Origin: CAZRIT01 sp964600225 | GTDB taxonomy: Bacteria > Bacillota > Clostridia > Christensenellales > CAG-138 | Assembly: GCA_964600225.1 (NCBI GenBank) | Contig: CAZRIT010000026.1 | Coordinates: 1-23,460 of the forward strand | Direction: 5' to 3' | Length of the DNA: 23,460 bases | In this document: in pieces, positions 15,220 through 21,637 of the stretch | How positions within the stretch are numbered: position 1 is the stretch's first letter | Layout: every line of letters starts with the position of its first letter | Translations under genes and position numbers: made by a program | The notes under the pieces: model-generated | Told to the model about the DNA's origin: nothing | Database searches by the model: none | The model's input: only the letters and a program-made list of their open reading frames with translations

Positions 15220-16611
15220 ATGCCGAATATGAGAATGACCAAGCTGCCCCCGCGCGAGCAGGCGCCCGATGTGCGCAACAAGAATTTCCAAGAGGTTTCG
15301 CAGGGCTATGACGCCGATATGGCCATGGACGAGGCGGGCCGCTGCCTGCACTGCAAGAACCAGCCGTGCGTGGCGGGCTGCCCCGTGAACGTACAGATTC
15401 CCGATTTTATCAAGCTGGTCGGCGAGGGCAAGTTTATGGATGCGTATGAAGTCATCCGCTCCACCAACGCCCTGCCCGCCATCTGCGGACGCGTCTGCCC
15501 GCAGGAGACCCAGTGCGAGGCCAAGTGCGTGCGCGGCATCAAGGGCGAGCCCGTCGGCATCGGCCGCTTGGAGCGCTTTGCCGCCGATTATGCCATGGCC
15601 AACGGCGTCAAGCCCGCCGTGCCTGCGCCGAGCACGGGCAAGCGCGTGGCGGTCGTCGGTTCGGGCCCCGCGGGCCTGACCTGCGCGGGCGATCTGCGCA
15701 AGCTCGGCCACGACGTGACCGTGTACGAGGCGCTCCATACACCCGGCGGCGTGCTGGTGTACGGCATCCCCGAGTTCCGTCTGCCCAAGGCGCTGGTGCG
15801 CGCCGAGATCAAAACGCTCGAGGACATGGGCGTGCATATCATGACCGATATGGTCATCGGCCGCTGCATGTCGCTGGATGAACTGATGGAGGAGGAGGGC
15901 TTCGACGCGGTGTTCGTGGGCAGCGGCGCGGGCCTGCCGCGCTTCCAGGGCATCCCGGGCGAAAGCCTCAACGGCGTCTATTCCGCCAATGAGTTCCTCA
16001 CCCGCATCAACCTCATGAAGGCCTATACCTTCCCCGATACCGATACGCCCGTGCGCGTGGGCAAGCAGGTGGCCGTCATAGGCGGCGGCAACGTGGCCAT
16101 GGACGCCGCGCGCTGCGCCAAGCGTCTCGGCGCGGAGACGGTCTACATCGTCTACCGCCGCAGCGAGAAGGAGATGCCCGCGCGTATCGAGGAGGTGCAC
16201 CACGCCAAGGAGGAGGGCATCGTGTTCAAGATGCTCACCAACCCGACGGAAATCCACGGCGATGAGAACGGCTATGTCAAGGGCATGACCTGCGTGGAGA
16301 TGGAGCTGGGCGAGCCCGATGCCAGCGGCCGCCGCCGCCCCGTGGTCAAAAAGGGCAGCGAGTTTACGCTGGATGTGCAAACAGTGGTCGTTGCCATCGG
16401 CAACAGCCCCAACCCGCTCATCAAAAACACCACCCCCGGCCTGGCCACCCAGAAGTGGGGCGGCATCATCGTGGAGGAGGACACGGGCAAGACCAGCAAG
16501 GAGCATGTCTACGCAGGCGGCGATACCGTCACGGGCGCTGCCACCGTTATCCTCGCCATGGGCGCGGGCAAGACCGCCGCGGCCGCGATTCACAAGGAGC
16601 TGTGCAAGTAG
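15220..16611 (+). CDS. nfnB: NADH-dependent ferredoxin:NADP+ oxidoreductase, large subunit (glutamate-synthase-like)
   Basis: A 463-aa cytosolic flavoprotein. The N-terminal domain binds two [4Fe-4S] clusters through CLHCKNQPCVAGCP (C42, C45, C50, C54) and ICGRVCPQETQCEAKC (C89, C93, C99, C103). It is followed by an FAD fold (VAVVGSGPAGLTCAG, 144-157) and an NADP(H) fold (VAVIGGGNVAMDAA, 284-297), with YAGGDTVTGAATVILAMGAGK near the end. With NfnA it couples NADH and reduced ferredoxin to NADP+ reduction by flavin-based electron bifurcation, feeding NADPH to biosynthesis in anaerobes. Its Shine-Dalgarno AAGGAGG lies in the end of nfnA. Without nfnA one might call it the GltD/GltA-like small subunit of glutamate synthase. 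Confidence 0.93.
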   Translation: MPNMRMTKLPPREQAPDVRNKNFQEVSQGYDADMAMDEAGRCLHCKNQPCVAGCPVNVQIPDFIKLVGEGKFMDAYEVIRSTNALPAICGRVCPQETQCEAKCVRGIKGEPVGIGRLERFAADYAMANGVKPAVPAPSTGKRVAVVGSGPAGLTCAGDLRKLGHDVTVYEALHTPGGVLVYGIPEFRLPKALVRAEIKTLEDMGVHIMTDMVIGRCMSLDELMEEEGFDAVFVGSGAGLPRFQGIPGESLNGVYSANEFLTRINLMKAYTFPDTDTPVRVGKQVAVIGGGNVAMDAARCAKRLGAETVYIVYRRSEKEMPARIEEVHHAKEEGIVFKMLTNPTEIHGDENGYVKGMTCVEMELGEPDASGRRRPVVKKGSEFTLDVQTVVVAIGNSPNPLIKNTTPGLATQKWGGIIVEEDTGKTSKEHVYAGGDTVTGAATVILAMGAGKTAAAAIHKELCK

Positions 16612-16613
16612 CC

Positions 16614-16641
16614 TTACCTTTCTTTATACAAAGAAAGGTAA
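16614..16641 (-). repeat. Pyrimidine/purine hairpin, inverted copy
   Basis: Perfect 12-bp arms TTACCTTTCTTT / AAAGAAAGGTAA, loop ATAC, starting two bases after the nfnB stop. Read on the minus strand it is preceded by ATTGGTTTCTTTGG, the flank seen in copies A and B, so it is the same family in opposite orientation with changed but still paired outer bases. Confidence 0.8.
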
Positions 16642-16732
16642 CCAAAGAAACCAATCATTTGGCGGGGCAGGCGCAGAGACTGCTCCGTCTTTGTTTACTC
16701 TTTTTGTTGTATCGGAAAGCTTCTTTTTACGC

Positions 16733-16840
16733 TGTCATTCTGAGGGCCGTAGGCCTGAAGAATCTGTCCGCCGCAGCGGCGGAAAAAAGCACGTTGTTCC
16801 CTGCGGGAACAAAGATTCCTCGCATGCGCCCGGAATGACA
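16733..16840. repeat. 108-bp MITE-like element with inverted ends
   Basis: The ends are TGTCATTC (16733-16740) and GAATGACA (16833-16840). Inside, GAAGAATCT on the left is mirrored by AGATTCCTC on the right, giving imperfect inverted repeats of about 30 bp. The same left end occurs alone at 6779 and as TGTCATCCTGAG at 23411. No coding capacity. Confidence 0.7.
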
Positions 16841-16856
16841 CGCTTGCTAAAAATCA

Positions 16857-16890
16857 GCGGGGCGATCGGTATGATCGCTCCGCCGTTTTT
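16857..16890 (+). terminator. Intrinsic terminator after nfnB
   Basis: Arms GCGGGGCGATC (16857-16867) and GATCGCTCCGC (16873-16883) with one G-U pair, then CGTTTTT. It matches the minus-strand reading of the hairpin at 6944-6970, including its CGTTTTT tail. Confidence 0.8.
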
Positions 16891-16920
16891 CTCGAATAAT
16901 TGTTTCTTAAAACCCCATGT

Positions 16921-17045
16921 GACGTTTCTTTTGCTCATATTCTTATCCAAACACGGTTTGAGCAAAACCCTATGAGACGTTTCTTTTGCTCATATTCTTA
17001 TCCAAACACGGTTTGAGCAAAACCCTATGAGACGTTTCTTTTGCT
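16921..17045 (+). repeat. 55-bp tandem repeat, 2 full copies plus 15 bp
   Basis: Units start at 16921, 16976 and 17031, each with GACGTTTCTTTTGCT; the first two full units look identical. Within the array GAGCAAAA can pair with TTTTGCTC. The GACGTTTCTTTTGC part is also found (minus strand) at 6819-6906. Confidence 0.9.
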
Positions 17046-17072
17046 GACTTTTCTTTACCAAAGAAAAGTCAG
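17044..17072 (+). repeat. Hairpin overlapping the spoIIQ-like stop codon
   Basis: Perfect 13-bp arms CTGACTTTTCTTT / AAAGAAAAGTCAG with loop ACC. The TGA of the minus-strand gene (17071-17069) lies in the right arm. The minus-strand tail has no T run, so it is not a typical terminator for that gene. Confidence 0.8.
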
Positions 17073-17809
17073 TGGGGGATGTTCACGTGATCGGTGGGGT
17101 TGGCGGGCACGCCTGCCACAAGGAATGCAAAGTGCAGGTGCGGAAGCTCGGCGCATTCGCTGACGGCGGTTTTGCCGACCTTGCCGATGACGTCGCCCGC
17201 GTTGACCTTTTGCCCCACGGTGACGGCGACGTTGGCGTCGAGGTTGCCGTAGAGGCTGACGCGGTCGTTGGTGTGCGCAATGGTCACAATCTGCCCAAGC
17301 GCATCGTCCTCATAGACCTTTTCGACGGTGCCCGCGAGCGCGGCCTTGACGTCGGAGCCGATCTCGGCGGACAGGTCGACGGCGGCGTGGGTTGTCCACT
17401 GATCGAGCGTGCGCGAATACAGCAGCTGATCGGCGGCATAGCCCCAGATGATTTCACCGCTGACGGGCGCCGCGCCCTTTTTGACGCTGTTGGCGCTGCT
17501 CGAGGCGGCTTTGGGCGTCGGGCTCGGGCTCGGGGTTGCGGGGGCGGGGGTTACGGTGGGCAGCGGCGTACTCTTGCCGGCGAGCGTTTCATCGGACGAT
17601 TTGCGCGTTTCGATGACCACGGGCGTCGGGTCTGCTGCGGACAGGCTCGGATCCTCCGCCTGATCGCGCGGAAAGGCGGTCAGCGCAATGGCCGTGCCGA
17701 CGATGAGCAGGCAGATGAACAATACGACATAGAAGCCCTGCTTTTTGAGAAAGTCCTTGGTACGGGATCCGTTTTCATACTCGTTTCCGTAATTGCGGTT
17801 AAATTCCAT
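17069..17809 (-). CDS. spoIIQ: SpoIIQ-like membrane-anchored LytM/M23 peptidase
   Basis: 246 aa from ATG 17809, with AGAGGTGAT just upstream; a longer reading from 17851 has no ribosome site. A short cytosolic N-terminus, one membrane segment (about 25-46), a Thr/Pro/Ser-rich linker (about 75-105) and a C-terminal LytM domain (about 118-246). The zinc ligands look complete: H141 and D145 in THAAVDLS, and H224 and H226 in LPHLHF. In B. subtilis SpoIIQ the first His is lost, whereas clostridial homologues often keep it, so this one may be an active endopeptidase. Known role: forespore anchor of the engulfment/feeding channel with SpoIIIAH. The spoIIQ call rests on architecture, a sigma-F/G-like promoter and nearby spoIID. 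Confidence 0.82.
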   Translation of the reverse strand: MEFNRNYGNEYENGSRTKDFLKKQGFYVVLFICLLIVGTAIALTAFPRDQAEDPSLSAADPTPVVIETRKSSDETLAGKSTPLPTVTPAPATPSPSPTPKAASSSANSVKKGAAPVSGEIIWGYAADQLLYSRTLDQWTTHAAVDLSAEIGSDVKAALAGTVEKVYEDDALGQIVTIAHTNDRVSLYGNLDANVAVTVGQKVNAGDVIGKVGKTAVSECAELPHLHFAFLVAGVPANPTDHVNIPH

Positions 17810-17827
17810 AGTAATCACCTCTGCCGA

Positions 17828-17858
17828 TAGTATGGACAGCGGCAGCGGCAAAATATAC
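17828..17858 (-). promoter_or_regulatory. Candidate forespore (sigma-F/sigma-G) promoter
   Basis: Minus strand GTATA (17858-17854), a 16-bp spacer and GTCCATACTA (17837-17828). This matches the sigma-F -10 pattern GGNNANANTR except at one base, and contains CATACTA, which fits the sigma-G -10. The start would lie about 12 nt before ATG 17809. Confidence 0.5.
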
Positions 17859-17863
17859 TAAAA

Positions 17864-17893
17864 TTGTTTCAAATCGCGCAGCTATGGTATAAT
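17864..17893 (+). promoter_or_regulatory. Promoter giving a leaderless NusG_II mRNA
   Basis: TTGTTT (17864-17869, weak), an 18-bp spacer and a perfect TATAAT (17888-17893), then six bases to ATG 17900, so the predicted transcript starts at the start codon. Confidence 0.55.
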
Positions 17894-17899
17894 CATCGC

Positions 17900-18241
17900 A
17901 TGAAAAAGTGGGATTATGCCATCATCATACTGTGCGCGGCGCTGTCGCTATCGCCGCTTATGCTGTTTGGCGCGGGCGATGGCGGCACGGTGACGGTGAG
18001 CGTGCGCGGGGCGGAAATCTATCGCGGCAGCGTCAATCGGGATATGGAGATCGCCGTGCCCGATACGGGCAATGTCGTATCGGTGCGTGGCGGCAGGGTC
18101 ACCATGTCGCAGGCCGACTGCCCCGACGGATTGTGCATGCAGGGTCGCGCCACGGCGCTAAAACCCCTGGTATGCCTGCCAAACGAGGTTGTGGTGACGG
18201 TGACGGGGGAGGAGGACGGGCTCGATGGCGTCACATACTGA
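17900..18241 (+). CDS. NusG domain II-containing membrane-anchored protein
   Basis: 113 aa. An N-terminal membrane segment (WDYAIIILCAALSLSPLMLF) is followed by a small beta domain of the NusG_II family (VRGAEIYRG, VTMSQADCPDGLCMQ, LPNEVVVTV). The cysteines of DCPDGLC are a family hallmark. The domain would lie outside the membrane; its function is unknown, and it is not the transcription factor NusG. There is no Shine-Dalgarno before ATG 17900; the -10 box sits 6 bp upstream, suggesting leaderless translation. It overlaps the following Gx gene by 17 nt. This gene pair is common in Clostridia. Confidence 0.87.
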   Translation: MKKWDYAIIILCAALSLSPLMLFGAGDGGTVTVSVRGAEIYRGSVNRDMEIAVPDTGNVVSVRGGRVTMSQADCPDGLCMQGRATALKPLVCLPNEVVVTVTGEEDGLDGVTY

Positions 18242-18728
18242 TACCAAAAGGATTGCCGAGGTTGCGATGCTGACGGCCATGGCGCTGGCGGTGCAGTATA
18301 TGGAAGCGCTGCTGCCGCCGCCCGTGCCGGGCGTGCCCGTGCGCATCGGGCTTGCCAACATCTTTGTTTTATACGCGCTGCTGCGCGGCCGAAAGCTCGA
18401 CGCGGCGCTGATAGCCCTGGTGCGCTGCATGGTGTTTCCTCTGGTGGCGGGCAGCGTATCGGGCCTGGCGTATGCTTTGACGGGGAGCCTGCTTTCGTAT
18501 ATCGGCATGGCGGCGCTGCTGCCGCAGTACCAAAAGGCGCGGGTGAGCGCCGTGGGCGTGAGCGTGCTTGGCGCATTTTTGTTCAACGTCGGGCAGGCGC
18601 TGGTGGGGTGGGCCGTAATCGGCCGCGCCATGTGGCTGTATTTCCCGTGGATGGGGCTATTGAGCCTGCCTGCGGGCGTGTGCACGGGGCTGGCGGCGGG
18701 GCTGCTCATCCGAAGGCTTCGGGTTTGA
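18225..18728 (+). CDS. Gx transporter family protein (Hpre_diP_synt_I)
   Basis: A 167-aa integral membrane protein of the family once named heptaprenyl diphosphate synthase component I and now called Gx transporter. It resembles ECF-type S components: VAMLTAMALAVQYMEALLPPPVPGVPVRIGLANIFVLYALL, with a glycine-rich SGLAYALTGSLLSYIG segment. The substrate is unknown. GGAGGAGG nine to ten bases before ATG 18225 and the 17-nt overlap with the NusG_II gene indicate coupled expression. Its 3' end overlaps the convergent spoIID by 23 bp. Confidence 0.9.
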   Translation: MASHTDTKRIAEVAMLTAMALAVQYMEALLPPPVPGVPVRIGLANIFVLYALLRGRKLDAALIALVRCMVFPLVAGSVSGLAYALTGSLLSYIGMAALLPQYQKARVSAVGVSVLGAFLFNVGQALVGWAVIGRAMWLYFPWMGLLSLPAGVCTGLAAGLLIRRLRV

Positions 18729-19707
18729 TGCGGCCAATCTCCACGTCGGTATAGTAGTATGTCAAAATCTCCCGATAATTACGCCCGCCCAGCGCCATGG
18801 CGTTGGCGCCCGTCTGGCTCATGCCTACGCCGTGCCCGTAGCCGCGCACATCGAAGGTGATGCTGCTGCCCGCAACGGTATAGGTAAACAGCGTACTGTC
18901 GAGCGAAAGCAGGCTGCGCAGCTGGCGGCCCGTCACGGTTTGACTGCCCAGTTGCATGGAAAGCACCCGCCCGCTGCCGCTGGTTTGGGTAACGGAGAGC
19001 CGACGGGCCAGGGAAGCGGGCTTGAGCCTGGCGTCGGGCCACTTTTCGTTGACCAGCCTGCAAAACTCGTCCGTGGAGAACGTCTTTTGGGTAGCGATGC
19101 GCCTTGTGCCCGTTTCGGCGGTGCTCATGACGGATTGCAGGTACGGCACGTCGTTGCCGTAGGCGTCGGAGGCGGATTCCGTCCGCCCGCCCGAAGCGCT
19201 GTGGTACAGGGCCTCGATGGGCGCGCCGTCGTAGAGCAGCACCTCGTAAGCGGTGGCGGCGACTGCGTCGGATACCTTGGCAAGGTTTGTCCCATAGTTG
19301 CCGCCCCAGTTTTCCATGAGCCTTGTTTCGGAGGTGTAGGCCTGGCAGCAGGCGCTGTCGGTGCAGACGTGCGCATCGTGCCTGCGGCAGCCGCCGTGCA
19401 GCATATGGTACACCGTGTAGGTGCGCGCGGCGACCGATTGCGCCTTGAGCGCCTCCGACGGAAACGACGCGGGCATCTCGGCCGCGACCACATGCACAAG
19501 GTACGTTTCCAGCGGGAGCGTCAGCAGCGCTTCCTCACGGTGATCGAACACCGTTACGGCCAAATCGCTCTTATTTTCGGTTGGCGCGGGCGCGTCGCTG
19601 TCGGCGTTGTCCGTGTCGCGGTTGGCGATGATGCAGCCGCGCACGGTCAGCAGCAGCAGCCCCGCCAACAGCGAAAGTATCCATACCCGCTTCCATTGTA
19701 TGCGCAT
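18706..19707 (-). CDS. spoIID: Stage II sporulation protein D (lytic transglycosylase)
   Basis: 333 aa from ATG 19707, with GGGAGG about 10 bases upstream. An N-terminal membrane anchor (residues 8-22) is followed by the SpoIID domain: LETYLVHVVAAEMPASFPSEALKAQSVAARTY, whose Glu (E77) corresponds to the known catalytic residue, then SASGGRTESASDAYG, and the C-terminal GYGHGVGMSQTGANAMA. H110, C115 and C120/C121 resemble the His-Cys-Cys zinc site described in C. difficile SpoIID. The enzyme cuts peptidoglycan glycan strands with SpoIIP and SpoIIM during engulfment. Usually spoIID and spoIIQ are adjacent; here two plus-strand genes lie between them. Confidence 0.95.
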   Translation of the reverse strand: MRIQWKRVWILSLLAGLLLLTVRGCIIANRDTDNADSDAPAPTENKSDLAVTVFDHREEALLTLPLETYLVHVVAAEMPASFPSEALKAQSVAARTYTVYHMLHGGCRRHDAHVCTDSACCQAYTSETRLMENWGGNYGTNLAKVSDAVAATAYEVLLYDGAPIEALYHSASGGRTESASDAYGNDVPYLQSVMSTAETGTRRIATQKTFSTDEFCRLVNEKWPDARLKPASLARRLSVTQTSGSGRVLSMQLGSQTVTGRQLRSLLSLDSTLFTYTVAGSSITFDVRGYGHGVGMSQTGANAMALGGRNYREILTYYYTDVEIGRIKPEAFG

Positions 19708-19796
19708 GCCACGCCCACCTCCCGACGCACTATTTCTATTTCTTTTTTGCCCGCTGCATGCTACAATGATACCATCCGACAAGAAAGGAACGTCCT

Positions 19797-20429
19797 ATGA
19801 TCACCAACGAGCTGCAAGAACGCATCCGCCGCGGCGAACGCGCGGCGTTTGAAACGCTGTATAAGGAGCACGCAAAAACGGTGTATGCCAGCGCATGGAG
19901 CGCTTTGAACGATCGGCAGGCGGCGCTTGCCGTCGTCAAACAGACGTTTCTCACGCTGCGCGATGAACTGACGCAATCCGATGCGGATGTGGATATCGAC
20001 CAACGCATTCAGGCGCTTTCCAACCGGGAGATCGACCTGCAGCAGGCGTTTTTGGGCGTGTTTTCCGAGGGAACGCCCGCCGCGGAGGCGAATGCCGCGC
20101 CCGCGGCGCAAGCGCCAAGCGCTCCGCAGCCGCGCGCGCCGCAGTCCGCGCCGCCCGCCGCCGTACAGGCGTCGTCGCCGCTGGAACGGGTGCAGGAGCG
20201 TATGGCCGCCGATGGGGCGCCCGTGCACGACAAGCGCACGCGCCGTCCCCGCCGCGCGGATGCGCCGCCGCGGGAGAGCAACGGCGTCGTCACGGCGCTG
20301 ATATTTGTGTTCCTGGCGCTGTTTATCTGGATTGCCGTGGGGATACTGATGGATTTGGGGATTCTCACGCGCATCGATTTGGGCTTTGCGTGGTTTAACG
20401 ACAATATCTTTCCCCTGTTTCAGCTTTAA
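19797..20429 (+). CDS. Membrane protein with degenerate sigma-70 region 2-like N-terminus
   Basis: A 210-aa protein of unknown function. Residues 14-54 (ERAAFETLYKEHAKTVYASA, then QAALAVVKQTFLTL) resemble ECF sigma region 2 (AFxxLYxxHxxxVY ... AEDxVQExF), but the acidic and Q-E positions used by real sigma factors are changed (AVVKQTF). Then come a helical part to about 90, an Ala/Pro-rich linker (92-125), a basic patch (KRTRRPRR, 146-153), one membrane segment (about 165-186) and a short tail. No region 4 is present. AAAGGAA precedes ATG 19797. It leads the dnaD-dnaC-rsmI group. The sigma similarity was judged by eye. Confidence 0.75.
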   Translation: MITNELQERIRRGERAAFETLYKEHAKTVYASAWSALNDRQAALAVVKQTFLTLRDELTQSDADVDIDQRIQALSNREIDLQQAFLGVFSEGTPAAEANAAPAAQAPSAPQPRAPQSAPPAAVQASSPLERVQERMAADGAPVHDKRTRRPRRADAPPRESNGVVTALIFVFLALFIWIAVGILMDLGILTRIDLGFAWFNDNIFPLFQL

Positions 20430-20442
20430 GGCGGCGTAAAAC

Positions 20443-21636
20443 ATGCAAATACGCTTTGCCACCGACGCCGCGCGCAACGACCTGACGCCCGTCGACAACC
20501 GATTTATCCTCGATTACCTGCCGCACGCAAGCGGCATGGCCGTGAGCGTCTACCTGTACGGGCTGATGCAGTGCAGCCATGCGTCCACTGCCGATACGCC
20601 GCTGACGGATGTGCTGGGGCTTTCTGAAAACGCCGTGATCGAGGCATTTTCCTATTGGCAGGAGCAGGGGCTTGTGCGCATCCGCTCCGAAAAGCCGCTG
20701 ACGGTGGAGTATCTTTCCATACCCGAGGGCAACGCGGAGCCGACCGTGCCGGGCAAGTATTTTACGCTCATCTCCGCGCTCAATTCCCTCACCGCGCCGC
20801 GCCGACTGGATGTGCGCGAGCTTCGGCACGTTTACGACTGGGTGGAGGTGTACGGGCTGGATGAGGACGCGGTGCTGGAACTGGTTTCGCACTGCATGGC
20901 GGTCAAGGGGCGGCGCGTATCGACCAACTACATCAGCGCCGTGGCGCAGACGTGGGCCGAAAACGGCATCCGCACCCGCGCCGACGCCATCCGATATGTG
21001 GAGAGCTACAACCTGACCAAGCATGGCGCAAGCGCGATATTGCGCGAATGGAACAAGGCCCGCAAGCCCACCAAGGCCGAGATGGCGCTTTACGACAAAT
21101 GGACCATGGACTGGGGCTTTTCGCAGCAGGCGATTCTGGCGACGCTGCCGCGGCTTTCGGCGGCGGGCACGCCGAGCTTTCAGTTTCTGGATGAGCAGCT
21201 GGAGCGGCTGCTGCACGATAACGTGGTCAGTCGGGAGGATATCCTGCGCCAGGGCGAGCGCACCGATGAGGAGCGCGCGTTTGCGGCGCTGCTGTTCGAG
21301 CGCGCGGGCAAGGTGGAGCCCGCCACCAAGACACAGCGCAGGCAGATAGCGATGTATTTGACCGAGCTGCACATGCCGCGCGAGCTGATGCTGTTTGGCG
21401 CGGAGCAGTGCCGCGGCGCCAACGAGCCGTTCGGGCTGATGAAAAAGATTTGGAACGACTGGCACGAAAAAGGGATTGCCACCATCGAGCAGGCCGCAGC
21501 GGCTTTGAAGGCGGGCAAGGCCGACGGCCGCAGCGCGGGCAAAGCGCGCCGCGTCAAGAGCGTGGGCTACACGCAGCACGATTTGAGCGACGAGGAGCTG
21601 GATAAGCTTTTGATCGATCTGGACAAGGTACCGTAA
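20443..21636 (+). CDS. DnaD-domain replication protein (helicase-loading/primosome)
   Basis: 397 aa. An N-terminal winged-helix-like part (residues 20-90, LSENAVIEAFSYWQEQGLVRI) is followed by DnaB_2/DnaD-type domains: LRHVYDWVEVYGLDEDAVLELVSHC...YISAVAQTWAENGI (about 125-185), then a second copy-like stretch (LRQGERTDEERAF, QIAMYLTELHMPRELMLFGAEQC, about 270-350). The C-terminal tail is basic then acidic. In Firmicutes such proteins remodel DNA at the origin and help load the replicative helicase. The downstream DnaI/DnaC-like ATPase starts one base after its stop, which fits a helicase-loading pair. Whether it equals B. subtilis DnaD or DnaB is not clear. Confidence 0.88.
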   Translation: MQIRFATDAARNDLTPVDNRFILDYLPHASGMAVSVYLYGLMQCSHASTADTPLTDVLGLSENAVIEAFSYWQEQGLVRIRSEKPLTVEYLSIPEGNAEPTVPGKYFTLISALNSLTAPRRLDVRELRHVYDWVEVYGLDEDAVLELVSHCMAVKGRRVSTNYISAVAQTWAENGIRTRADAIRYVESYNLTKHGASAILREWNKARKPTKAEMALYDKWTMDWGFSQQAILATLPRLSAAGTPSFQFLDEQLERLLHDNVVSREDILRQGERTDEERAFAALLFERAGKVEPATKTQRRQIAMYLTELHMPRELMLFGAEQCRGANEPFGLMKKIWNDWHEKGIATIEQAAAALKAGKADGRSAGKARRVKSVGYTQHDLSDEELDKLLIDLDKVP

Positions 21637-21637
21637 T

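Larger units (their letters stand above)
16612..17068. repeat. Repeat-filled convergent gap between nfnB and spoIIQ-like gene
   Basis: No gene in about 450 bp. It holds a hairpin with arms TTACCTTTCTTT / AAAGAAAGGTAA (16614-16641), a 108-bp element with TGTCATTC/GAATGACA ends (16733-16840), the GCGGGGCGATC terminator hairpin (16857-16890), a 55-bp tandem repeat (16921-17045) and a 13-bp-arm hairpin (17044-17072) that runs into the spoIIQ-like stop codon. 16642-16732 shows nothing further recognisable. Confidence 0.85.

Noticed and set aside
9818..16593. Long minus-strand open frames opposite the amidohydrolase (9818-11038), the binding protein (11662-12771) and nfnB (15169-16593)
   Set aside because: Each lies opposite a gene with clear motifs and a good ribosome site, and their translations are low-complexity His/Arg/Gly-rich.
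16921..17045. CRISPR-like array
   Set aside because: The units are contiguous 55-bp tandem repeats without unique spacers, and no cas gene is present.
19739..19767. Promoter with TACAAT at 19762-19767 for the sigma-like gene
   Set aside because: No acceptable -35 box at 16-18 bp; too weak to list.
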